Below, piece after piece: positions 35,486 to 42,949 of a stretch of DNA of 42,949 bases. The notes beneath the pieces were generated by a model. It made no database searches, was not told the origin of the DNA, and saw only the letters and a program-made list of their open reading frames with translations. Both the position numbers and the translations under genes were made by a program. The stretch comes from Gammaproteobacteria bacterium (GTDB lineage Bacteria > Pseudomonadota > Gammaproteobacteria > Pseudomonadales > Pseudohongiellaceae): NCBI GenBank assembly GCA_017853205.1, contig JAFMKB010000018.1, positions 1 through 42,949 of the forward strand, read 5' to 3'. Each line of letters begins with the position of its first letter. Within the stretch, counting starts at the first letter, position 1.

Positions 35486-37126
35486 TTAGGCTGCATTCCA
35501 CTGAGCCAAAAATTCTTCGAAATCCAACTGTGACTCTGCTTCGAGACTTGCCTGATCTGCTAGCGACTGCTTTGCTACCTTCTCGAACATTGCCTCGTCC
35601 GCTTGACTAGGCAACGTCTTTGCTGCGTTATCACGGCTTTCTAGCAGAAATTCGTGTTGCCGCTGAGCGAGCGTTAACGCGAGCTGGAAAAATGAGAGGC
35701 CTTCCTCTTGCATCTGTGTGAGCATCCGGCCAGATGGCGTTAGGCCTGCATCATTCAGTTTATCGACCTGTGCCTGAAGGGCAGAGGCGTACTCACCGTT
35801 GGGGTAATCGGCCGCGTTGTGTATAGAATCCAGCAGGGTTGCTGCGTGACTAAGCGAGTCAAGGACAGTCGCAGCCCACTGGCGCATTGCTCGTGGTTTA
35901 CCTTCTTCGGACAGCATCAAAGCGGGATCTCGCCCCTGTTCAACAACCCGCGTGAGATTCTCAGCAACCTCAAAAAATTCTGCTTGATGGCATTCAGGAC
36001 TTGGGGCGAGAAGGCAGTGCACAAGGAACGTGTCGAGAAACCTTATCTGCTCGGCGTCGATTCCCAAGGGTAAATAGGGATTGAGATCGAGTGCTCGCAC
36101 TTCGATATACTCGATACCGCCTTCCTTTAATGCAGCCAGTGGTCGCTGGCCGCTTTTTACATTCCGTTTGGGTCGAATAGTGCTGTAGAACTCATTCTCG
36201 AGTTGCAGCAGATTAGCGTTTATCTGACGCGGTTCGCCATTGGGCCCTCGGCCGATCGCTTCGTATTCGGGATAGGGAGTGTGCATCGCTGTATCTAGAC
36301 ACTCAGCGTAGTTATTGAGGTCGTTGTAGCAAACGAAAAGCGATTTCTGCGCCTCGCTCTTGTAGCCTAAATTCCCCATCCGCAGACAGGTGGCATAGGG
36401 CAGGTAGAGGGAATTCGCATCGAGTTCTTGCAGGCTATGTTCGCGGCCTCGAACAAAGCTTTTACATGCTGCGGGCGAAGCGCCAAAGAGATAAACAAGA
36501 AGCCAGGAGTAGCGATGGAAATTGCGAATGAGGTGCAAATATTTGTTGGTGCGGAAATCCTGAAGTGAACCGGTATCGCCACAGTGCTGCTGATACTGCG
36601 GCCAAAAGCTTTCGGGCATAGAAAAATTATAGTGTATGCCTGCGATCGTCTGCATGATTTTTCCGTAGCGATTGCTTAACCCCTCGCGATAGAGTGTTTT
36701 AAGCCTGCCAAGGTTAGAGGTGCCAAACAGCGCGATAGGAATTTCGTCTTCACCGCCTAGCGCGCAAGGCATGCTCGAACCCCAAAGCATTTCCTGATTC
36801 TCGAGGCGAGTGAGGGTGAATCGGTGGATGCCCTCAAGCATGCCAAGGCAGTCTTCGATGCGCTCATAGGCGGGCGTAATAAACTCGAGTAGAGACTCAG
36901 AAAAATCTGTCGTGATATAGGGGTTGGTGAGTGTCGAACCGAGCGCTTGCGGATGAACCGACTGCGATAGCGCACCTGCGGGGCTCACCCTTAAGCTTTC
37001 TTTTTCGATGCCACGGACAACTCCGCCCCAGCTTAAATCGAAGGTGGCAAGCCCATAGAAGTCGAGCGAAGAGGCAAGTGAGGGGCGGGTAGACAACGTC
37101 GCGTGTTTAGCAGAGGTGCTACTCAA
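35486..37126 (-). CDS. gshA: Glutamate-cysteine ligase (class 1)
   Basis: GshA makes gamma-glutamylcysteine, the first step of glutathione synthesis. The 546-residue protein is of the proteobacterial class 1 type (about 518 in E. coli). Conserved blocks are RGIEKESLRVSPAG at the start, YITTDFSESLLEFITP, IAGIHYNFSMPESFW, LRMGNLGYKSEAQ and IEYIEVRALDLNPYLPLGI, which hold the nucleotide and substrate residues. The start is a TTG at 37126 with AAGGA about 10 nt upstream; no in-frame ATG nearby fits better, so the exact start is uncertain. It lies on the same strand as dsbB and about 220 nt after hslR. Confidence 0.94.
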   Translation of the reverse strand: MSSTSAKHATLSTRPSLASSLDFYGLATFDLSWGGVVRGIEKESLRVSPAGALSQSVHPQALGSTLTNPYITTDFSESLLEFITPAYERIEDCLGMLEGIHRFTLTRLENQEMLWGSSMPCALGGEDEIPIALFGTSNLGRLKTLYREGLSNRYGKIMQTIAGIHYNFSMPESFWPQYQQHCGDTGSLQDFRTNKYLHLIRNFHRYSWLLVYLFGASPAACKSFVRGREHSLQELDANSLYLPYATCLRMGNLGYKSEAQKSLFVCYNDLNNYAECLDTAMHTPYPEYEAIGRGPNGEPRQINANLLQLENEFYSTIRPKRNVKSGQRPLAALKEGGIEYIEVRALDLNPYLPLGIDAEQIRFLDTFLVHCLLAPSPECHQAEFFEVAENLTRVVEQGRDPALMLSEEGKPRAMRQWAATVLDSLSHAATLLDSIHNAADYPNGEYASALQAQVDKLNDAGLTPSGRMLTQMQEEGLSFFQLALTLAQRQHEFLLESRDNAAKTLPSQADEAMFEKVAKQSLADQASLEAESQLDFEEFLAQWNAA

Positions 37127-37209
37127 GGCAATACCATCCTTTGCATATCGGAGCCTTGCGTTAAGTCCTCCGAATCATAGGCGCTCGCTGTGCAAAATCG
37201 GGATTAGAT

Positions 37210-37230
37210 CGGCGCAAGCACCTTGCGCCG
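37210..37230. repeat. 9-bp inverted repeat between hslR and gshA
   Basis: CGGCGCAAG and CTTGCGCCG flank a 3-nt loop (CAC): a perfect, very GC-rich stem. No U-tract follows on either strand. It lies 115 nt after the hslR stop and 84 nt before the gshA start, so it may be a weak terminator for hslR, a structure in the gshA leader, or an operator. Confidence 0.4.
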
Positions 37231-37345
37231 TTTATCCTCGGGAATTTGCCACGAGTGCGGGTGGGCAAGCCTCGGCTAGCCCAAGAGCGCCGTATTATGG
37301 CAAAGAACATTAAAATTCGCTAACAGCTTATTTCTTGTTCTCACG

Positions 37346-37756
37346 TTACTCGATTTGCTTAAAACGGTGGATCAGTCGTCGGTCTCTCTTGTTGGGTTTA
37401 GTAGTAGTCATCAGGTGTGGCTGGCTCTTGCGCTGCTCGCTAAGGCTCTCTCTCAGCTTAATACTTTCAGCTGTTTCAGCATACAAACGCTGCGCCTCTG
37501 GCGCGCCGCGTCGCTGCTCTGAAAGCGCAGACACCACGACCGTGCGTTCATCAAAACCCTGCCTAAGACGAATTTCTGCGCCGACCTCGATTTCCTTGCT
37601 AGGTTTGGCGCGAGTCCCATCGCACTGCACTTTGCCGCCTTCTATTGCTTGTTTGGCGAGACTTCGTGTTTTGTAAAAGCGAGCAGCCCAGAGCCATTTG
37701 TCGAGCCTTAGTCTGGCCAAATCGCTCTTTGCCTTGGGATCTTGGGTCTTAGTCAT
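37346..37756 (-). CDS. hslR: Ribosome-associated heat shock protein Hsp15
   Basis: A 136-residue protein with an N-terminal S4 RNA-binding domain (LRLDKWLWAARFYKTRSLAKQAIEGGKVQCDG) and a basic C-terminal tail rich in Lys, Arg and Gln, the structure of Hsp15. Hsp15 binds free 50S subunits that carry a nascent chain after heat stress and helps recycle them. The ATG at 37756 lies 4 nt after the yrfG stop, with AAGGA directly before it; the longer reading from 37843 would overlap yrfG and is unlikely. The yrfG-hslR order is conserved in gammaproteobacteria; the usual next gene hslO is absent. Confidence 0.92.
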   Translation of the reverse strand: MTKTQDPKAKSDLARLRLDKWLWAARFYKTRSLAKQAIEGGKVQCDGTRAKPSKEIEVGAEIRLRQGFDERTVVVSALSEQRRGAPEAQRLYAETAESIKLRESLSEQRKSQPHLMTTTKPNKRDRRLIHRFKQIE

Positions 37757-37760
37757 GTCC

Positions 37761-38447
37761 TTAGAATTGTCCTTGTTCGACGGTGCTCGCGAGTCTCGAC
37801 GGCAAAATAGAGGAGAAATCGTCAACCTGTGTGAACTCGCCAAGCGCCACTGCGGGGCGCTCGCTATCGGGCTGGCGAATTGCCATCAGATGGCCTATGC
37901 CTTCGCGCTGCGCCTGCCTTAGGACCGGCAATGAGTCATCGAAAAGCAGAGTGCGGGCAGGGTCATAGGCCTCGATGATCTGGAGTTTACCCCAGAAGCC
38001 ATTGTTCTCCTTTGCGAGTGCGAGTTGGTGTGAGCTTATGCGTTGATGGAAATAGTCGGCGATAGAGGTATGCTGCATCTTCAACGACAAGCTGTGCGGA
38101 TGGGCATTGGTTACCAGCAGCACTCGCTTGCCGAGTGTATTGAGTTGTTCCAGGAGTACTTCTACATTGGGTCGAACGCGAATCTTATCGATGATCGTCT
38201 GTTTTAAGCCTGTGATGTCGACCCCTAACTCATCGCGCCAGTAATCGAGGCAATACCAGTCCAGCGTGCCATAGACGCGCTCGGACTTGGCGGTCACGAA
38301 CGCAATCGCCTCGTCGGGCGTCATCTGGTTTTGCTTAGCGTAGGTTAATGGCAAGAGGTGCTGCCAGAAATAATTATCGAAATGCAGGTCGAGCAGCGTG
38401 CCGTCCATATCGAACATTACGGTGTCTATGTCATTCCAAGGAGGCAT
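37761..38447 (-). CDS. yrfG: HAD-family nucleotidase YrfG (GMP/IMP)
   Basis: A 228-residue HAD hydrolase, similar in length to E. coli YrfG (GMP/IMP 5'-nucleotidase). The nucleophile and acid are Asp13 and Asp15 in MFDMDGTLLD, motif II is LLVTNAHPHSL, motif III is the Lys in ALAKENNGFW and motif IV is ARTLLFDDSLPVL. GGAG lies 5 nt before the ATG. Identity rests on family features and on the conserved pairing with hslR; the preferred nucleotide is taken from the E. coli enzyme. Confidence 0.88.
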   Translation of the reverse strand: MPPWNDIDTVMFDMDGTLLDLHFDNYFWQHLLPLTYAKQNQMTPDEAIAFVTAKSERVYGTLDWYCLDYWRDELGVDITGLKQTIIDKIRVRPNVEVLLEQLNTLGKRVLLVTNAHPHSLSLKMQHTSIADYFHQRISSHQLALAKENNGFWGKLQIIEAYDPARTLLFDDSLPVLRQAQREGIGHLMAIRQPDSERPAVALGEFTQVDDFSSILPSRLASTVEQGQF

Positions 38448-38583
38448 TGATTCTCCATACGAGAGCGAAGCGCTGGTGGGTAAGTTGGCTAACTAAATCA
38501 ATTTATCGGGCTAATAACGAGCTTAGCGCTATTCCTACTGTTATTCTACGTTGGACGTTTTGACAATCAAAAGGACCTTTGTC

Positions 38584-39414
38584 GTGAGTCAGGCAGACAT
38601 CAGTAAACACACTCTTAAAGAGATGTGCCGGATAGCAGAGGCGGCTAGCTTAGAAATCCTCACGGTCTATAACAGCGCAGCTGACATTGAAATCGAGCAC
38701 AAAGCCGACGACTCGCCTTTGACTCTCGCTGATCGCCGCGCACATGAATTGATCGAGCGTGAGCTGCTGTCCTTCGCCCCGGATATTCCTGTGCTATCGG
38801 AAGAATCATTTCAGCTGCCTTTTGCCGAGCGACAGACGTGGTCGCGTTATTGGTTAGTCGATCCCTTAGATGGCACCAAAGAATTCATTGGGCGCAACGG
38901 CGAGTTTACGGTGAATATCGCGCTTATCGATAACGGCGTCGCAAGGCTAGGTGTTGTTAGCGTGCCAGTAACAGGCGTAACCTACAGCGGAATTAATGAT
39001 GATCAGGCCCCTTGCGCTTGGAAAGCAGAGAGTAGTGGCGCGCGCCCGATAAAGGTGGCAGCAATGGCCGGGCAGAAAATCAGAGTAGTCGCCAGCCGTC
39101 GCCATCGAGGCGAACGCCTTGAAGAAATGCTTGCCACTATCGACAAAGCGCTAGGCATTGGCGAAGTAGTTAGCATAGGCAGCTCGCTCAAAATGTGTCT
39201 GGTCGCAGAGGGAGCGGCAGACATCTACCCTAGGCTGGCACCAACGAGCGAATGGGATACCGCAGCCGCGCAGGCGATTCTTGCCGCAGCGGGTGGTGAA
39301 ATCGTCGATCTAGACTTTACGCCGCTGCGTTACAATCAGAAGGAAAGCCTTCTCAATCCTGAGTTTATAGCCTTGGGCGACCGCGCTTATGCCTGGCAGG
39401 CGTTGCTGCGTTGA
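38584..39414 (+). CDS. cysQ: 3'(2'),5'-bisphosphate nucleotidase CysQ
   Basis: CysQ removes the 3'-phosphate from PAP and PAPS, keeping sulfate assimilation by-products low. The 276-residue protein has the inositol-monophosphatase-fold metal motifs: VLSEES at about residues 75-80, WLVDPLDGTKEFIGRNGEFTVNIAL and, near the end, EWDTAAAQAIL. I chose the GTG at 38584 because AAAGGA lies 8 nt upstream; the TTG at 38551 would add 11 residues. It is divergent from yrfG, a common setting with nudE between them; nudE is absent. Confidence 0.92.
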   Translation: MSQADISKHTLKEMCRIAEAASLEILTVYNSAADIEIEHKADDSPLTLADRRAHELIERELLSFAPDIPVLSEESFQLPFAERQTWSRYWLVDPLDGTKEFIGRNGEFTVNIALIDNGVARLGVVSVPVTGVTYSGINDDQAPCAWKAESSGARPIKVAAMAGQKIRVVASRRHRGERLEEMLATIDKALGIGEVVSIGSSLKMCLVAEGAADIYPRLAPTSEWDTAAAQAILAAAGGEIVDLDFTPLRYNQKESLLNPEFIALGDRAYAWQALLR

Positions 39415-39466
39415 CAGCAAAGGCCGCGAGGCTCGTACGCCTAAAGTTAAAGAACCAAGTTTCCAA

Positions 39467-39580
39467 ATGAGCAAAAAGAAAGAGAAAGAGAAAGAACTCC
39501 GTACTAATAAATCAGATGCTACCTACGGGGTAGCTACCACTAACTTGCGAGGGGAATATTCATGTCAACAGCTGCACTAA
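39467..39580 (+). CDS. Possible small lysine-rich protein, doubtful
   Basis: A 37-codon frame beginning MSKKKEKEKEL overlaps the DUF885 start by 19 nt. It has a highly charged N-terminus and no recognised domain, and only a weak ribosome site (AAGAA, about 14 nt upstream). A GCTACC/GGTAGC hairpin (39519-39535) lies inside it. It may be a leader peptide for the downstream gene or a chance frame; I see no positive evidence of expression. Confidence 0.2.
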   Translation: MSKKKEKEKELRTNKSDATYGVATTNLRGEYSCQQLH

Positions 39581-41430
39581 GACTCCGACTGCTGCAGGCA
39601 ATTGGGATGCTCCTAGTGGGCACACTTGTCGCGTGCTCGGAACCGACGGAGAGTCAGTCCGAAGCGGCAATCTCCACTGCCTCCCAGCAGACTGAGACTC
39701 AGCGATTGAATGCGTGGCTTGATGAGCAATATGCCGAGCAGTTAGAAACAAGCCCGATGACCAAAACAGCGTTGGGCGACAAAACCGACTATGGACAGCT
39801 AGACGATTTCTCACTCGCTGCCGAGCAGAGAGATCTCGAATGGCTTCGTGAAAGTGTGACCACAATGCTAAGCGAGTTCGACTACGCCCGGCTAACTGAC
39901 GACGGGAAACTATCCTACGATATGTGGAAGTTCTCGTTAGAGCGCGCCGAAGCGGGAGTGCCGTATCGACAGCACGGGTACATTTTTGGACGCGGTGGCC
40001 CCCATGCCTACCTGCCTAACTTTCTGATCAATTTTCACCGCGTGGATACGGTTGCTGATCTTGACGCCTATGTTTCAAGACTGCGAGAGCTTGACCGGGT
40101 ATTTACCGAACTGTTGGAGCGCTCACGCGCCGCATCGGCCGCGGGTATACGGCAGCCCCGTTTCGGCTATGATTTTGCGCTGGCAGAAATCGAAAGGGTC
40201 ACAGCAGGCGCGCCGTTTAGCAACAGTGATAGTTCGCCCAATTCGCCGCTCTGGACAGATCTGCAGTCAAAAACCACGGCATTAATCGATGAAGGATTAC
40301 TCAGCGCTGAAGAGGCTCAGGTTTATTTTCAACAAATTCAGGCGTTACTTGCCGGCGAAGTGAAAACCGCCTATGAGGAGGTGGCGGCGTGGTTGCGCGA
40401 GGATCGAGAGATCGCAAGCGAAGAGGCCCAGGGCGTCTGGGCGCTTCCCGACGGTGAGGCTTTCTACAACTACCGTCTCGCGCAAATGACGACGGTTGAT
40501 CTCACGGCAGAGGAGATTCATCAAATAGGCTTAGATGAGGTTGCGCGAATTCAAGCCGAGATGGAAACCATCAAGCAGCAGGTCGGTTTCGACGGCAGCC
40601 TGCAAGAGTTCTTCACATTCATGCGCGAGGATGAACAGTTCTATTTTCCTAACACCGATGAGGGAAGGCAGGCTTACCTCGATCTTAACAATAAATATTT
40701 AGACGCTATTGCGCTTAAGCTGCCTGATTACTTTGGCCGCCTGCCTAAGGCGGCACTCGAAGTGCGACGCGTTGAAGCGTTTAGGGAGCAGGCGGGCGGC
40801 GCCCAGCATTACAGTGCAGGCACGCCGGACGGTTCGCGGCCAGGTGTGTTCTATTCGCACATGAGCGACATGTCGACGTTGCCTATTTTCCAGCTCGAGG
40901 ACGTTGCCTATCATGAGGGAAGCCCTGGGCATCACATGCAGATTTCGATACAACAAGAACTCGAAGACGTGCCGAAATTTAGGACTCAGTATCGCACTAC
41001 CGCTTATACCGAAGGCTGGGGTCTCTACTCTGAGTGGTTAGCAAAAGAGATGGGTGGCTTCGAAGACCCTTATTCAGATTTTGGTCGCTTAGGTGGAGAA
41101 ATTTGGCGTGCGATTCGACTCGTTGTCGATACCGGGATCCACTCAAAGCGTTGGACTGAGGAAGAAGCGGTGCAGTATTTCCTCGCTAATTCGCCGCAAG
41201 CCGAAGGCGCTGTTCGATCAGAGATAAAACGCTATATCGCAACACCTGGTCAGGCAACCGCCTATAAAATCGGCATGTTGAAGATTCAAGAAGTGCGTCG
41301 AAATGCGGAGCAGGCGTTGGGAGAGGCATTCGATATTCGAGAATTTCATGACATCGTCTTGGGCGCGGGTGCGCTCCCGCTGCCCCTGTTGGAGGCGCGC
41401 GTTAACCGCTGGATTTCTGATTCGTTGTAA
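39562..41430 (+). CDS. DUF885 family lipoprotein, putative metallohydrolase
   Basis: A 622-residue DUF885 protein. The N-terminus is a lipoprotein signal peptide with lipobox LVAC (Cys25), so it should be anchored to the inner or outer membrane, facing the periplasm. The conserved motif YHEGSPGHHMQ, about two thirds along, resembles a zinc-peptidase HExxxH-type site, and TEGWGLYSEWL follows with a further Glu, the pattern of DUF885 proteins thought to be peptidases. Activity is inferred, not proven, for the family. AGGGG lies about 8 nt before the ATG. The next gene, a serine hydrolase, follows after 32 nt on the same strand. Confidence 0.9.
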   Translation: MSTAALRLRLLQAIGMLLVGTLVACSEPTESQSEAAISTASQQTETQRLNAWLDEQYAEQLETSPMTKTALGDKTDYGQLDDFSLAAEQRDLEWLRESVTTMLSEFDYARLTDDGKLSYDMWKFSLERAEAGVPYRQHGYIFGRGGPHAYLPNFLINFHRVDTVADLDAYVSRLRELDRVFTELLERSRAASAAGIRQPRFGYDFALAEIERVTAGAPFSNSDSSPNSPLWTDLQSKTTALIDEGLLSAEEAQVYFQQIQALLAGEVKTAYEEVAAWLREDREIASEEAQGVWALPDGEAFYNYRLAQMTTVDLTAEEIHQIGLDEVARIQAEMETIKQQVGFDGSLQEFFTFMREDEQFYFPNTDEGRQAYLDLNNKYLDAIALKLPDYFGRLPKAALEVRRVEAFREQAGGAQHYSAGTPDGSRPGVFYSHMSDMSTLPIFQLEDVAYHEGSPGHHMQISIQQELEDVPKFRTQYRTTAYTEGWGLYSEWLAKEMGGFEDPYSDFGRLGGEIWRAIRLVVDTGIHSKRWTEEEAVQYFLANSPQAEGAVRSEIKRYIATPGQATAYKIGMLKIQEVRRNAEQALGEAFDIREFHDIVLGAGALPLPLLEARVNRWISDSL

Positions 41431-41462
41431 CCCCGTTTTTTCTTTCTGTGAGACTTATTTCT

Positions 41463-42755
41463 ATGCCTAAGATCCATTGCTCCATTCACAATAGACGTTT
41501 AGGTGTCGCATTGTTCGCAGCGATTTCACTTACCGCGCCGTTTATCACTGCTAACTCTTACGCCGCAGAGATCGAAAGTCCTGAGAGCGTGGGTATGTCG
41601 AGCGCAGCGCTTAATGCTGCAACTGAGCGACTACAAAGACATATCGATGAGGGTGACATCGCCGGTGTTGTCGCTGCGGTCGCTCGGGATGGCAAGTTAG
41701 TGTACCAAGTCGCGCTAGGCAATCTCGATAAAGAGAACGGAATTGCTATGCGCGAAGATGCGTTATTCCGCATCTATTCGATGTCGCGCGAAATAACCAG
41801 CGTCGCTGCGCTTCGTTTATACGAACAAGGTGCGTTTGAATTCGACGACCCGGTTACTAAATACCTGCCCGAATTTTCCTCTCAGCGCGTCCTCCTCGAT
41901 TCAGAGTCGACTGACCTCGGCGCGACGCGACCACGTGTCGGCGAGATGACGATTGCACATTTGCTGACACACACCTCAGGTTTAGGGAGTCGCAGCTCGG
42001 CCCTCTACCGTGAGAACAATGTACGCGATCGTGCACAGAGTCTTGACGCGATGGTGACTAAAACGGCCCAAGTTCCTCTGTTTCAAGATCCAGGCAAAGA
42101 ATTTCGCTACGGCATACACGCAACTATTGTCGGTAAGCTAATCGAGGTTTGGTCGGGCCAGAAATTCGAAGACTATCTTCAGCAAAACCTTCTCGCGCCA
42201 TTGGGAATGAGTAGCACGTTGTTCTGGGCAGAGGGGGATGATGCGAATCGCTTAGCGCAGCTCTATCGGCCAGATAATGGCGAATTGCGCCCTTACGCCA
42301 TAGAAAGCGTCCCGTGGACACAAAAGCCCGAGCTGATCGAAGGGGGAGTCGGACTACTCTCTTCAGTGCCTGACTTCTTGCGCTTTTCGCAAATGGTCTT
42401 GGACCGAGGAAAGATTCCGGGCTCCAACGAGAGAGTGCTGAGCGAAACGACAGCCGCGTTGATCTATGAAAATGCTGTTCCCGAGGCGGCTATGCCAATC
42501 GGGAACAGTCGCTACTGGCTTGGCTCGGGCTGGAGCCTCGGCGGCTTTAACGTCGTCCTAGACCCCGCGACCTACGACTACCCAGTGTCAAAGGGTACGA
42601 TCTGGTGGGACGGTTCTGCAGGCACTCGCTTTTTTATTGACCCCGTTGAGGGCATGGTGATCGTAATTATGGCTCAGGTCTCGCCCTCTAACGGCGGCGG
42701 TTTTAGAGAAAACTTCAGTCGTCTTGTCGATGCGGCTATTGTCGAGAGGCGTTAG
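41463..42755 (+). CDS. Periplasmic beta-lactamase-fold serine hydrolase with SxxR motif
   Basis: A 430-residue exported hydrolase of the class C beta-lactamase/esterase VIII superfamily. Residues 1-35 are a signal peptide ending SYAA. The nucleophile motif is RIYSMSREITSVAALRLYEQG, with Ser106, but the usual SxxK lysine is Arg109. The YxN-like tyrosine is probably Tyr216 (FRYGIHATIVGKLIE), and WWDGSAGTRFFIDP near the end holds the family's Gly-rich strand. Whether it is active, and on what (esters, peptides or lactams), is unknown. I chose the ATG at 41463 over a GTG at 41448; the ribosome site is weak for both. It follows the DUF885 gene by 32 nt. Confidence 0.88.
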   Translation: MPKIHCSIHNRRLGVALFAAISLTAPFITANSYAAEIESPESVGMSSAALNAATERLQRHIDEGDIAGVVAAVARDGKLVYQVALGNLDKENGIAMREDALFRIYSMSREITSVAALRLYEQGAFEFDDPVTKYLPEFSSQRVLLDSESTDLGATRPRVGEMTIAHLLTHTSGLGSRSSALYRENNVRDRAQSLDAMVTKTAQVPLFQDPGKEFRYGIHATIVGKLIEVWSGQKFEDYLQQNLLAPLGMSSTLFWAEGDDANRLAQLYRPDNGELRPYAIESVPWTQKPELIEGGVGLLSSVPDFLRFSQMVLDRGKIPGSNERVLSETTAALIYENAVPEAAMPIGNSRYWLGSGWSLGGFNVVLDPATYDYPVSKGTIWWDGSAGTRFFIDPVEGMVIVIMAQVSPSNGGGFRENFSRLVDAAIVERR

Positions 42756-42949
42756 CTATCGGCGTTTCTACCTCGTTTTTCAATTGCGGCGTCGAGCATT
42801 CCCGCAATGAGCTGTGGTAATTGATTAGTGTCATAGGGCTTGGCGACGCAGTGGATATCTGATCGATTCTCAATTTTCTCGCGCAGTCGTCTTTCGGTAA
42901 AACCGGTGGCTAGGAGAATCGGCAAGTCAGGTCTTATAAGTAGCATTTG
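42752..42949 (-). CDS. C-terminal part of a receiver-domain protein, cut by window edge
   Basis: Only the last 65 residues are visible; the reading frame enters from beyond the window. They match the second half of a phosphoacceptor receiver domain: PDLPILLATGF, with the switch Thr (position 16 of the visible part), then HCVAKPYDTNQLPQLIAGML, with the invariant Lys-Pro. A receiver at the very C-terminus with ATGF and KPYD is common in hybrid sensor kinases, but a lone response regulator is also possible. The stop overlaps that of the convergent serine hydrolase gene by 4 nt. Confidence 0.7.
   Translation of the reverse strand, partial: QMLLIRPDLPILLATGFTERRLREKIENRSDIHCVAKPYDTNQLPQLIAGMLDAAIEKRGRNADS

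Overview
The window is a gene-dense chromosomal segment of a gammaproteobacterium, most likely a free-living (perhaps marine) member of the broad Pseudomonadales/Cellvibrionales group. The evidence is gene content and order: lptM-lysA-dapF-DUF484, hemC-hemD-hemX-hemY, hemB/trxA/rho/ubiD, hslR-yrfG and the LPS genes are typical gammaproteobacterial blocks, and HemB is the Mg-type enzyme with the same active-site numbering as in Pseudomonas. The taxonomic call is inference. I see no rRNA, tRNA, CRISPR array, insertion sequence or phage gene. The segment looks like core chromosome with local rearrangements: no xerC after DUF484, no algZ-algR between argH and hemC, no ppk/ppx beside hemB.

Layout. 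1-4005 (minus): a partial glycosyltransferase, DUF484, dapF, lysA and the tiny lipoprotein gene lptM. 4237-7993 (plus): a promoter and a three-gene Gld-type ABC system (ATPase, permease, large membrane-anchored accessory protein). 7990-10019 (minus): an OmpR-type response regulator and its histidine kinase. 10278-14108 (plus): the ABC-F ATPase yheS and the lipid A flippase msbA. 14216-20217: an envelope block with two LPS-core glycosyltransferases, dgkA, a PAP2 phosphatase, the lipid A phosphoethanolamine transferase eptA and an LpxL-type acyltransferase. 20432-21565: a periplasmic Deg-type protease behind a sigma-E-like promoter. 21567-27747: argH divergent from hemCDXY. 27800-32584 (minus): hemB, trxA, rho, ubiD. 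32778-37126: a VTT-membrane-domain/disulfide-reductase fusion, dsbB and gshA. 37346-39414: hslR-yrfG divergent from cysQ. 39562-42755: a DUF885 lipoprotein and a beta-lactamase-fold serine hydrolase with an altered catalytic motif. The window ends inside a gene with a C-terminal receiver domain.

How the parts fit. The envelope block is the most coherent story. EptA transfers phosphoethanolamine from phosphatidylethanolamine to lipid A and leaves diacylglycerol; DgkA converts diacylglycerol to phosphatidic acid; a PAP2 phosphatase lies directly behind eptA. Two direct repeats matching the PmrA/BasR box (CTTAAG-type half-sites, 5-nt gap) sit upstream of dgkA and of eptA, so the genes look co-regulated. 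A two-component system with an acidic periplasmic sensor lies about 6 kb away and is a possible but unproven regulator. A second theme is thiol redox (trxA, the VTT/disulfide-reductase fusion, dsbB, gshA), and a third is tetrapyrrole synthesis (hemB, hemC, hemD plus hemX/hemY).
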